Source: JAEMQF01 sp031396305 (GTDB lineage: Bacteria > Pseudomonadota > Gammaproteobacteria > Burkholderiales > Burkholderiaceae_C). Taken from it: a stretch of 8,703 bases of DNA. The stretch spans positions 1-8,703 of the forward strand of contig JANNKM010000005.1 in the NCBI GenBank assembly GCA_031396305.1, in the 5' to 3' direction. Numbering within the stretch: position 1 is the stretch's first letter; every line of letters starts with the position of its first letter. A program made the position numbers and the translations under genes. Under the pieces are notes generated by a model. The model made no database searches and had not been told where the DNA came from. It was given only the letters and a program-made list of their open reading frames with translations. Shown piece by piece: positions 1-6,417 of this stretch.

Positions 1-261
1 CTCGTGGTGAGCGGCCTGAACCTGCTGGCGGCGAGGTCGCTGTTTGCCGATCTGGTGCTGAGGTTGCGCATCGGCGATGGCGTTGTGCTCCATATCACCG
101 GCCCGTGCGAGCCTTGCTCGAAGATGGAGACCGCCCTCGGCCCGGGTGGCTACAACGCGATGCGCGGCCACGGCGGCATGACGGCCCGGGTGCTGAGTGG
201 TGGCACCATCACGCCCGGTTGCGAGGTACGCGTCGAGTGGTCCACTGAACTGCAACCATGA
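1..261 (+). CDS. MOSC-domain protein, 3' part (5' end outside window)
   Basis: The window opens inside this gene; the frame is open from base 1 and ends at TGA 259-261. The 86 visible residues contain the typical end of a small YiiM-like MOSC domain: VVSGLNLLA, then GPCEPCSKME with two cysteines, then GPGGYNAMRGHGGMTARVL. MOSC domains are built like the C-terminal domain of molybdenum cofactor sulfurase and bind sulfur or molybdenum cofactor. In short stand-alone members they take part in molybdoenzyme-dependent reactions such as detoxification of N-hydroxylated bases. The family is usually about 160-220 residues, so roughly half is seen. The next gene starts 14 bases after the stop and has its own Shine-Dalgarno site, so the two may be co-transcribed. 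The family call is strong; the substrate is unknown. Confidence 0.85.
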   Translation, partial: LVVSGLNLLAARSLFADLVLRLRIGDGVVLHITGPCEPCSKMETALGPGGYNAMRGHGGMTARVLSGGTITPGCEVRVEWSTELQP

Positions 262-275
262 CAAGGAGACATTCA

Positions 276-1082
276 ATGCGTGACCACTGCACGCTGGCCC
301 TGCTGCTCGCCGCCGCTGCGTTGCTCGGCGCCTGCGCCACCCCCGCGCCGCCACCCCCCGCTGCAGTGGCCGAACTGGCACCCGGCGCCAAGCTGCGCGC
401 CGCGATCAACTTCGGCAACCCGATTCTCGCGACCAAAGACCCGGCAACGGGCCAGCCGCGCGGCGTGTCGGTCGACCTCTCGCGTGAACTCGCAGCGCGC
501 CTGGGTGTGGCGCTGGAGTGGGTGACGTTCGACGCTGCCGGCAAAGTGGTCGAGGCGGCGCGCAGTGGTGCGTGGGACATCGCCTTCGTCGCGATCGACC
601 CGGCGCGCGGGCAGGACATGCTGCAATCGCCGCCTTACGTGGTCATCGAAGGCGCCTACCTGGTTGCCAATGACTCGCCGCTGCAGCGCAACGAAGACGT
701 CGACCGCGAGGGCGTTCGCATCGCAGTGGGCAAGGGCAGCGCCTACGATCTGTTTCTGACGCGCCAGTTGAAGCACGCACGAATCGTGCACGCCCCTACG
801 TCGCCGGCAGTGACCGACCTCTTCATCGCGCAAAAACTCGAAGTCGCTGCTGGCGTGAAGCAGCAGCTCCAAGCCGATGCGAAGCGCTTTCCCGGTCTGC
901 GCCTGCTGCCGGGGCGCTTCATGGTGATCAACCAGGCGATGGCCACGCCGAAGGGCCGCGATGCAGGGGCGCGCTACCTGAATCAGTTCGTCGAAGACAG
1001 GAAGGCGTCGGGCTTCGTCGCCAAGGCGTTGGCGCGCCATGGTATCGAGGGCGCTGCGGTGGCGCCGGCCGCTGCGCGGTAG
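276..1082 (+). CDS. Lipoprotein, solute-binding protein family 3 (amino-acid ABC transporter type)
   Basis: Protein of 268 residues. The start at 276 is chosen over the in-frame ATG at 258 because AAGGAG (263-268) lies 7 bases before it and a signal peptide follows directly. The signal peptide is a hydrophobic stretch (residues 7-17) ending in a lipobox-like LGAC with the lipidated cysteine at residue 20. A short Pro/Ala-rich linker (21-30) follows. From about residue 38 the sequence looks like a bacterial extracellular solute-binding protein family 3: GVSVDLSRELAARLGV (63-78), the W-DIAF segment (100-104), SPPYV (118-122) and GVRIAVGKGSAYD (146-158). Such proteins are anchored to a membrane facing the periplasm and pass small polar ligands, often amino acids, to an ABC permease. 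No permease or ATPase gene is visible on either side, so it is an orphan here. The substrate cannot be told from sequence. Confidence 0.85.
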   Translation: MRDHCTLALLLAAAALLGACATPAPPPPAAVAELAPGAKLRAAINFGNPILATKDPATGQPRGVSVDLSRELAARLGVALEWVTFDAAGKVVEAARSGAWDIAFVAIDPARGQDMLQSPPYVVIEGAYLVANDSPLQRNEDVDREGVRIAVGKGSAYDLFLTRQLKHARIVHAPTSPAVTDLFIAQKLEVAAGVKQQLQADAKRFPGLRLLPGRFMVINQAMATPKGRDAGARYLNQFVEDRKASGFVAKALARHGIEGAAVAPAAAR

Positions 1083-1117
1083 GCATGTAGGCATGCCGCG
1101 CTCGCGGTTTCGCCTCC

Positions 1118-2338
1118 ATGGACTCCCTGATTGCCGCCTGCGCGCGCGCCCTCGCCGCCGGCGACGCGCTCGGCGCCCTCAAGCGGATCGCGCTGCGCGA
1201 TGACCCGCCGGCGCTTGCCCTGCGCGGCATCGCGATGGCCCAGCTCGGCGCGCATTCGCGCGCCCGCGAGCTGCTGCGCCGAGCCGCCAGAGGCTTCGGC
1301 GCCCACGAGGAAGTAGCGCGTGCGCGCTGTGTCGTCGCCGAGGCCGAGGTGGCGCTGGCGATGCGCGACCTCGGCGGTTCGCTGCGCTCGTTGTCCGTCG
1401 CTGCGGTCGCCCTCGAGGCGCACGGCGACCGCGGCAATGCGCTGCAGGCACGACTCATCGCGGCGCGCCGGCTCCTGCTGCTCGGCCGCCTCGACGAGGC
1501 TGCGGCCGCGCTGGCATCCCTCGATGCGCGCAGCATGCCTGCGTCGCTGGTGGCAGTGGCCGAGCTGACTGGCGCGGAGTTGGCGCTGCGCTCCATGCGT
1601 ATCGGTCCGGCGCGCGCGGCGCTCGCTCGTGCGCAACAGGCCGCTGATCGCGCAGCCGTGCCGGCGCTATTGGCCGAATTGACAGAGGCGTGGGCTGCAC
1701 TCGAACGCCCCGCCGCCCGGCGCCTTTTCCCCGGCGGGGAGCAGGTGCTGCGCCTTGACGAGGTCGAAGCGTTGCTGGCCTCGGACGCGCTGGTGGTCGA
1801 CGCCTGCCGTCGCGGTGTGTGCGCTGGCGATGCATGGCTGGTGCTGGCGGGCCGGCCGGTGCTGTTCGCGCTGGTGCGCTCGCTGGCCGAGGCATGGCCC
1901 GAGGATGTCCCGCGCGAGGTGTTGATCGCCCGTGTGTTCCGCACCCGGCGCCACGACGAGACGCATCGAGCGCGCCTGCGGGTCGAAATCGGACGTCTGC
2001 GCGGATTCATCAAACCGCTGGCGCACATCGAGGCCACAGCGCGAGGCTTTGCCCTCAGGCCACGCGGCGCGCGCGACGTCGTCGTGATCGCGCCGCCCAT
2101 CGACGGCGATCAGGCATCGCTGGTGGCCTTGCTCTCCGACGGCGCTGCATGGTCGACCTCGGCCCTTGCGCTGGCCCTGGGAGCCAGTCAGCGCACGGTG
2201 CAGCGCGCACTCGCCGAGTTGAAGGCCGCCGGCCGGGCGCACGCCATCGGGCAGGCGCGGGCGCGCCGCTGGCTGTGGTCGCCGCTGGCAGGATTCACGA
2301 CGATCTTGTTACTCCCCACTGCGCTGCCGATTGAATAA
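1118..2338 (+). CDS. TPR-like regulator with two winged-helix regions
   Basis: Protein of 406 residues. Residues 1-200 are Ala/Leu/Arg-rich paired helices that read like degenerate TPR repeats (for example 36-60 and 115-135). Residues about 245-315 resemble an OmpR-type winged helix: RPVLFALVRSLAEAWPEDV, then VLIARVF, then LRVEIGRLRGFI and ATARGFALRP at the wing. Residues 332-388 form a second helix-turn-helix unit, with STSALALALGASQRTVQRAL as the HTH core and RARRWLW after it. I recall this architecture in proteobacterial 'helix-turn-helix domain-containing' proteins encoded next to beta-propeller and DUF899 genes, which is the order here. It probably controls the two genes downstream (inference). 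The start has no strong Shine-Dalgarno; the next gene begins 47 bases after the stop. The C-terminal tail (GFTTILLLPTALPIE) is hydrophobic and, from memory, conserved in the family. Confidence 0.75.
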   Translation: MDSLIAACARALAAGDALGALKRIALRDDPPALALRGIAMAQLGAHSRARELLRRAARGFGAHEEVARARCVVAEAEVALAMRDLGGSLRSLSVAAVALEAHGDRGNALQARLIAARRLLLLGRLDEAAAALASLDARSMPASLVAVAELTGAELALRSMRIGPARAALARAQQAADRAAVPALLAELTEAWAALERPAARRLFPGGEQVLRLDEVEALLASDALVVDACRRGVCAGDAWLVLAGRPVLFALVRSLAEAWPEDVPREVLIARVFRTRRHDETHRARLRVEIGRLRGFIKPLAHIEATARGFALRPRGARDVVVIAPPIDGDQASLVALLSDGAAWSTSALALALGASQRTVQRALAELKAAGRAHAIGQARARRWLWSPLAGFTTILLLPTALPIE

Positions 2339-2385
2339 AGTTCCCCCACGGCGCCAATCCTCAGTGCGCCAGAAGGAGTCAGCAA

Positions 2386-3093
2386 ATGAACGGCCGGACC
2401 ATCAACGACAGCCCCCGTACTACAGTGCGTGCCGCTGAAATCGTGCGCGAATACGGCCCCTTCGCCGGCGCCGACCGCATTCACGGCGTCACCCACGACG
2501 GGCAGCGCGTCTGGGCTGCCACCGGGGCCAAGCTGATCGCGTTCGATCCCAGCAGCGGCGAGCCGGAGTGCACTCTGGCCTGCACCAGCGATGCCGGCAC
2601 CGCCTTCGACGGCACGCACCTCTACCAGATCGCCGAAGCACGCATCGACAAGATCGACCCCGTCACCGGCAACGTGGTGGCATCGATCCCTGCGCCCGGA
2701 AACGGCAGCGACTCGGGGCTCACCTGGGCCGAAGGCAGTCTGTGGGTAGGTCAGTACCGCGACCGCAAGATCCACCAGATCGATCCGGCGACCGGCGCTG
2801 TGATCCGCACCATCGAGTCGAACCGCTTCGTCACAGGTGTGACCTGGGTTGACGGCGAGCTGTGGCATGGCACATGGGAAGGCGACGACAGCGATCTGCG
2901 CCGCATCGATCCGCACAGCGGTGCCGTGCTCGAACGGCTTGAGATGCCGCGCGGCACCGGCATCAGCGGGCTCGAGTCCGACGGCGCGGATCTCTTCTAC
3001 TGTGGCGGCGGATCGAGCGGCACGGTGCGCGCCATACGGCGTCCGAAAGCCGCATCGAACTCGGCGCGCAAGGCGCAGACGCCTGCCCGCTGA
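2386..3093 (+). CDS. Beta-propeller protein, Vgb / glutamine cyclotransferase-like
   Basis: Protein of 235 residues. AAGGAG at 2373-2378, 7 bases before the ATG, fixes the start. Blade-like repeats are plain: a W-containing strand (GVTHDGQRVWAA, GLTWAEGSLWVG, GVTWVDGELWHG) followed by a D-P-x-[ST]-G turn at residues 53-59, 90-96, 132-138 and 174-180, spaced 37-42 residues apart. At least five blades can be traced. Similar proteins are annotated as glutamine cyclotransferase (N-terminal pyroglutamate formation) or as Vgb/YncE-like propellers. I cannot identify catalytic residues, so enzyme activity is uncertain. There is no signal peptide, so the protein is probably cytoplasmic. It lies between the regulator and the DUF899 gene, an arrangement I recall as recurrent. 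The C-terminal 15 residues are low-complexity and basic. Confidence 0.7.
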   Translation: MNGRTINDSPRTTVRAAEIVREYGPFAGADRIHGVTHDGQRVWAATGAKLIAFDPSSGEPECTLACTSDAGTAFDGTHLYQIAEARIDKIDPVTGNVVASIPAPGNGSDSGLTWAEGSLWVGQYRDRKIHQIDPATGAVIRTIESNRFVTGVTWVDGELWHGTWEGDDSDLRRIDPHSGAVLERLEMPRGTGISGLESDGADLFYCGGGSSGTVRAIRRPKAASNSARKAQTPAR

Positions 3094-3131
3094 AGTCCAG
3101 AACTCGCACCCGACCTGCCCAGGACGAGCGC

Positions 3132-3157
3132 GCCCGCCCCTGGCAGGGTGGGCGGGC
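3132..3157. other. GC-rich hairpin between propeller and DUF899 genes
   Basis: GCCCGCCC (3132-3139) and GGGCGGGC (3150-3157) are perfect inverted copies with a 10-base loop. No T-run follows, so it does not look like a full intrinsic terminator. A partly competing pair, TGGCA (3141-3145) with TGCCA (3160-3164), uses the loop and could form an alternative fold. It sits in the 106-base gap between two same-strand genes and may slow transcription or protect one end of the mRNA. Function is inferred only. Confidence 0.4.
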
Positions 3158-3199
3158 ATTGCCAGGAACCAAACCGCTCTTCGAGCCAAGGAGTACACC

Positions 3200-4030
3200 A
3201 TGACCACAGCCACAGCCACAGCCACAGCCACAGCCACAGCCACAGCCACAGCCACAGCCGAAGCAAGCCCCCTGAATCATTCCGTGGTGTCCAGGGACCG
3301 ATGGACTGCCGAGCGCAAGACGCTGCTGGCGCGTGAAAAGGAACTGACACGCCTGCGCGACCAGATCGCCGGCGAGCGCCGTGCGCTGCCCTGGGTTCGC
3401 ATCGAGAAGAACTACATCTTCGACGCACCCGATGGCCGGCGCACGCTCGCCGACCTTTTCGAAGGCCGCCGCCAACTGCTGGTGCAGCACTTCATGTTCG
3501 GCCCGGGCTGGGCGGAAGGTTGCCCGAGCTGCGCTTTCATGGCCGACCACGTTGGCGGCATGCAGGTGCACCTGGAACATCGCGACGTATCGCTGCTGGT
3601 CGTCTCGCGCGCGCCGGCGAATGACATCGAGCGCTTTCGCCAGCGCATGGGCTGGCAGTTCACCTGGGTGTCCTCCTATGGCAACGACTTCAACCACGAC
3701 TTCGGCGTCAGCTTCACGCCGGAAGAACGAGCCGAGGGCGAGGTCTACTACAACTACGGCATGTGTGATTTCCCGAGCGAGGAGGCACCCGGCATCAGCG
3801 TGTTCTGCAGGGGCGACGCGGGCGATGTCTTTCACACCTACTCGACCTACGGGCGCGGGGTGGAGGTGATGATGGGCATGTACCACCTGCTCGATCTCGC
3901 GCCCAAGGGCCGCGACGAGCAGAACCGCACCTACGCGATGGACTGGGTGCGTCACCACGATCGCTACGAGCCGGCAGCGATCGCGAAGCCGGCGCCCGCG
4001 GCCGGTTCATGCTGCAGCGGGCAAGCCTGA
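3200..4030 (+). CDS. DUF899 family thioredoxin-like protein
   Basis: Protein of 276 residues. The ATG at 3200 is chosen because AAGGAG (3188-3193) lies 6 bases before it; the open frame extends further upstream but without family-like sequence. After the (Thr-Ala)9 stretch (residues 3-20) the conserved DUF899 body starts with RWTAERKTLLAREKELTRLRD and PWVRIEKNYIFD. It continues with LLVQHFMFGPGW (93-104), EGCPSCAFMADH (106-117) containing a CPSC motif at 108-111, and FHTYSTYGRG (211-220). DUF899 proteins have a thioredoxin-like fold; CPSC resembles a CxxC redox site, but the reaction and partner are not established. The C-terminus carries another cysteine pair (GSCCSGQA). Probably cytoplasmic, with no signal peptide. 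Likely expressed with the two genes upstream. Family assignment is firm, role unknown. Confidence 0.88.
   Translation: MTTATATATATATATATATAEASPLNHSVVSRDRWTAERKTLLAREKELTRLRDQIAGERRALPWVRIEKNYIFDAPDGRRTLADLFEGRRQLLVQHFMFGPGWAEGCPSCAFMADHVGGMQVHLEHRDVSLLVVSRAPANDIERFRQRMGWQFTWVSSYGNDFNHDFGVSFTPEERAEGEVYYNYGMCDFPSEEAPGISVFCRGDAGDVFHTYSTYGRGVEVMMGMYHLLDLAPKGRDEQNRTYAMDWVRHHDRYEPAAIAKPAPAAGSCCSGQA
3206..3259 (+). repeat. Hexanucleotide microsatellite (ACAGCC)x9 in coding sequence
   Basis: Nine perfect, uninterrupted copies of ACAGCC begin right after the second codon of the DUF899 gene and code for (Thr-Ala)9. The unit is six bases, so gain or loss of copies adds or removes Thr-Ala pairs without changing frame. 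The perfection at the DNA level, with no synonymous variation, points to recent slippage rather than selection on protein sequence. Confidence 0.97.
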
Positions 4031-4061
4031 CGGGCGAGCGGGCCAAGCGCGTGAACACGTC

Positions 4062-4292
4062 ATGGCAGACCTTTGGACCTGGCTGGCGGTCGCAGGGGTC
4101 GGCGCCCTTCACGGGTTGAACGCAGCCACCGGCTGGTCGCGCGTGTGGTTTGTCGAGGCTTCGAAGCACCTGCGCCCGATCGCGCGAACGCACGCCCCAG
4201 GCGGCGGCAAGCATCCACACCAGGGCGGGGCGCAACCCGCAGTCGAATTGAAGCGCTGGCCGGCCAAGGCGCCGTCATGGCCGCTTGATTGA
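4062..4292 (+). pseudogene. Remnant of a small membrane protein gene with an apparent internal inversion
   Basis: From ATG 4062 the plus strand reads MADLWTWLAVAGVGALHGLN then AATGW, a hydrophobic segment with an HGLN-x3-GW motif. I recall this as the start of a roughly 200-residue multi-pass membrane protein family found in proteobacteria. After W (codon 4134-4136) the plus frame becomes hydrophilic and senseless and stops at 4290-4292 after 76 residues. On the minus strand, from 4217 down to about 4150, the sequence reads WMLAAAWGVRSRDRAQVLRS, which as I remember it is what should follow GW in that family. Re-inverting 4137-4214 (78 bases) or 4149-4214 (66 bases) joins the two pieces in frame. 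GTGTGG (4143-4148) and CCACAC (4215-4220) flank the segment as a short inverted repeat. The rest of the family length is missing, so the gene is also truncated. No convincing Shine-Dalgarno is seen. Bases 4293-4434 hold no gene I can support; a minus-strand open frame there is unidentified. Confidence 0.5.
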
Positions 4293-4434
4293 CATCCAGT
4301 GGACGACGAACCGGCCGCGCTGTACGCCTTCGCACAGACAGCCCCGGTCGACGACCGTCACGATCTCGACATAGAGGGCAGCTCTGCGCCGCCAAATCCG
4401 GCCCGCGAGCCGTGCAACCCACCAGGCCTTGACC

Positions 4435-4965
4435 ATGGATTCACTGCTGTCGATGTTCGGCTTCGGGATGGATCCCCTGGAGCTGGTGGTGCGTGGCACT
4501 GCGGTCTACTGGTTCCTGTTCCTGTTGTTTCGCTTTGTGTTGCGGCGCGATGCAGGCTCGATGGGCATCGCCGACATCCTGCTGGTCGTGCTGATCGCCG
4601 ACGCCTCCCAGAACGCGATGGCAGGCGGCTACCAGACGCTGGCCGACGGTTTGGTGCTGGTGTCCACCATTGCGGGTTGGAACTGGCTGATCGACTGGGC
4701 GGGCTACCGATTTCGCGCAGTGCGCCAGTTCCTCGAGGCAGCCCCGGTGGTGCTGGTGCGCCACGGGCAACTGGTGCGTCGCAACCTGCGACGCGAGATG
4801 ATCTCCACGCCGGAATTGATGGCGCTGCTGCGTGAACACGGCGTCACCAAGCTGGCTGAAGTCCACTTCGCCCGCATGGAAGGGGACGGCCAAATCAGCG
4901 TGATCCGCGTGCCCCATGCCGAAGGTGCCACCGAGACCCACGCGCTGGGCCCGACACGCGCGTGA
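4435..4965 (+). CDS. DUF421 (YetF-like) membrane protein
   Basis: Protein of 176 residues. The ATG at 4435 is preferred; a TTG two codons upstream (4429) is possible, and the ribosome site is weak (AGG 4424-4426). Three hydrophobic segments lie at about residues 16-36, 45-62 and 69-86, followed by a soluble domain of about 80 residues. This is the DUF421 plan. Family-like stretches include GIADILLVVLIADASQNAM (44-62), the LEAAPVVLVRHGQLVRRNLR segment where the cytoplasmic domain starts, and MISTPELMALLREHGV. DUF421/YetF proteins are inner-membrane proteins of unknown biochemical role, with links to cell envelope or sporulation in Bacillus. The gene converges on the antiporter gene 29 bases away. 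Family call firm, role unknown. Confidence 0.85.
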   Translation: MDSLLSMFGFGMDPLELVVRGTAVYWFLFLLFRFVLRRDAGSMGIADILLVVLIADASQNAMAGGYQTLADGLVLVSTIAGWNWLIDWAGYRFRAVRQFLEAAPVVLVRHGQLVRRNLRREMISTPELMALLREHGVTKLAEVHFARMEGDGQISVIRVPHAEGATETHALGPTRA

Positions 4966-4968
4966 CCG

Positions 4969-4985
4969 GCCGCTATTCGGGCGGC
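4969..4985. terminator. Weak stem-loop between convergent genes
   Basis: GCCGC (4969-4973) and GCGGC (4981-4985) form a 5-bp stem with a 7-base loop in the 29-base gap between the DUF421 and antiporter genes. The place suits a shared bidirectional terminator, but the stem is short and no T-run follows on either strand. Confidence 0.25.
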
Positions 4986-4994
4986 ACAAGCACA

Positions 4995-6203
4995 TCACAC
5001 GCGAAGGTCCATGCCTGCGCCCGGGGCCCGCAGCCGCGCCAGCTTGGGGGTGACGATCGGCACCGTCAGCATGGTGCTGGCCACGGCCATCAGCAGCAGC
5101 GCCGTGAAGGTCTCGTTGGTGATCACCGCCTTGTCCAGCAGGATGTTGGCGAAGATGATCATGATCAGCGCCTTGGTCTGCAGCAGCCAGCCGATCACCG
5201 ACGCTTCGCCGCGCGTCCAACCCAGGATGCGCCCGGCCAGGTGCGCCGCCAGCAGCTTGCCGGCCACCGCCGCAGCCAGCAGCCACGCCGCGGCGATGAA
5301 CACCGCGGCACTGCCGACGTCCCACTGCGTGCGCAGCCCGGTGCTGAGGAAGTACACCGGCATCACCACCAGCAGCACGTGGTGGCGCAGCTGGTCCATC
5401 TGCGCCTGGTCGAACCAGTCGGCGTCCATCACCGCGCCGGCCAGGAAGGCGCCCACCATGTAGTGCAGCCCGGCCCAGTCGGCGCCGAAGGCGCACGCGG
5501 CCAGCCAGATCAGGCCGACGTACCAGCGGTCGCGCGGGGGCAGGCGCACCATCAGTTGCCGGAACGCCCAGCTGATGAAGAAGAAGGCCGCGAGAAAGAA
5601 GGTCTGCTTGCCCACGCGGCTCCAGTCCAGCAGGATCAGCGCCAGCACGCCCCAGATGGCGACGTCGTCCAGGCTGGCATAGCGCAGGATGCGCTGGCCC
5701 AGCGGCTGGCGCAGGATGTCCAGCTTTTCCATCAGCAGGATCAGGATCGGCAGCGCTGTCACGGCACAGGCCATTCCCACGCCCAGCACGAATTGCCAGG
5801 GCGCGACCTGTGGCCCGAGCCAGCCGGGCGTGAGCAGCATCACCGCGGCAGCGGCGCAGCCCAGCCCGAGCGGCAGCAGCAGCGCCAGGCCGGAGGTGAT
5901 GAACGTTTCGCGCCGGTGCCGCCAGGCCTGCCGCAGGTCGAGCTCGATGCCGGCGATCCACACGAACAGCATCACCGCCCACCAGGCCACACCGTTGAGC
6001 GACTGCACCACCGCGGGCCGGAATACGAAGTCGTAGTAGGCCGGGAACGCCGCCCCCAGCACCCCGGGGCCGAGCAGGATGCCGGTGATGATCTGCACAA
6101 CCACCAGCGGCGCGAAGTACTCGGTGCGCGCGAGACGCCAGACCAGGTAGGGCACGCTGAAGACGAGCAGCATGGCGATCAGGAAGATCTCGGTCGTGTT
6201 CAT
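4995..6203 (-). CDS. CPA2-type monovalent cation/proton antiporter
   Basis: Protein of 402 residues, almost wholly hydrophobic, with about 12-13 membrane segments. Features of the Na+/H+ exchanger (Kef-type, CPA2) family: GILLGPGVLG at 41-50, SLDDVAIW at 177-184 with the paired aspartates D179-D180 expected to carry ions, VGAFLAGAVM at 250-259, PVYFLSTGLRT at 282-292, and the LQTKALIMIIFANILLD segment (341-357) with its conserved basic residue K344. It exchanges protons for Na+ or K+ across the inner membrane. The C-terminal TrkA-N/TrkA-C regulatory domains of KefB/KefC are absent; the protein ends soon after the last membrane helix, as in the shorter CPA2 members. Start at 6203 (ATG) lacks a clear Shine-Dalgarno; no better start is seen just upstream. 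Neighbours do not indicate which ion is moved. Confidence 0.88.
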   Translation of the reverse strand: MNTTEIFLIAMLLVFSVPYLVWRLARTEYFAPLVVVQIITGILLGPGVLGAAFPAYYDFVFRPAVVQSLNGVAWWAVMLFVWIAGIELDLRQAWRHRRETFITSGLALLLPLGLGCAAAAVMLLTPGWLGPQVAPWQFVLGVGMACAVTALPILILLMEKLDILRQPLGQRILRYASLDDVAIWGVLALILLDWSRVGKQTFFLAAFFFISWAFRQLMVRLPPRDRWYVGLIWLAACAFGADWAGLHYMVGAFLAGAVMDADWFDQAQMDQLRHHVLLVVMPVYFLSTGLRTQWDVGSAAVFIAAAWLLAAAVAGKLLAAHLAGRILGWTRGEASVIGWLLQTKALIMIIFANILLDKAVITNETFTALLLMAVASTMLTVPIVTPKLARLRAPGAGMDLRV

Positions 6204-6417
6204 GTGTGCAGCAGGGCGGGTGTGGAGACGGCGCGCAGGAGTCGATGCGCGTCACGGCCGCACTGCCGGCGTTCCGAGCAGGCGCCAGTCGCGCATCGGC
6301 CGGCGGTTGCACCGGCATGCCGCGCGACTGGTGTGCGACGAAGACCTCCAGGCCGAGCAGCGGATCGCTTTCTGCCGCGAAGGGCGGCGCCTTGACGTGG
6401 CGGGCATCAAGCGCGCC
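6204..6417. other. Intergenic stretch with an unidentified open frame
   Basis: The 214 bases between the SDR stop and the antiporter start contain no recognised gene. On the minus strand the SDR reading frame stays open past its TAG stop (6420-6418), reading GALDARHVKAPPFAAESDPL and onward. It has GC-rich third positions and runs on, out of frame with the antiporter, as a shadow inside that gene. It may be a decayed gene or chance openness in GC-rich DNA. No promoter or terminator could be supported here. Confidence 0.3.

Noticed and set aside
258..275. Upstream in-frame ATG overlapping the MOSC stop (ATGA) as start of the lipoprotein
   Set aside because: It would place the AAGGAG site inside the coding sequence and add MTRRHS before a normal signal peptide; the ATG at 276 fits better.
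1083..1117. CCGC/GCGG hairpin followed by TTT after the lipoprotein gene
   Set aside because: Only a 4-bp stem and three T's; too weak to call a terminator.
2306..2339. TTGTTA ... TTGAAT as a promoter for the propeller gene
   Set aside because: Spacing and -10 match are poor, and the box lies in the end of the regulator coding sequence.
2188..3255. Minus-strand open frame starting with (Ala-Val)n
   Set aside because: Antisense reading of the same repeat and of the beta-propeller gene, whose blade motifs show the true frame.
3148..3336. His-Ser repeat protein (HSHSHS) that looks like a metal-binding peptide
   Set aside because: It is the alternative frame of the ACAGCC repeat; the Thr-Ala frame has the Shine-Dalgarno, the ATG and the DUF899 domain.
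4275..4499. Minus-strand 74-residue frame upstream of DUF421
   Set aside because: No recognised motif and it overlaps the DUF421 start; it could be gene debris but nothing supports a call.
4441..6318. A 625-residue minus-strand open frame over the DUF421 and antiporter genes
   Set aside because: It is the out-of-frame shadow of the antiporter and the antisense of DUF421; its composition is Ala/Arg/Gly/Pro-rich without motifs.
4962..6395. A 477-residue plus-strand open frame opposite the antiporter, rich in His/Gln/Arg
   Set aside because: Antisense shadow of a gene with clear antiporter motifs; the unusual composition comes from reading GC-rich membrane-protein codons backwards.
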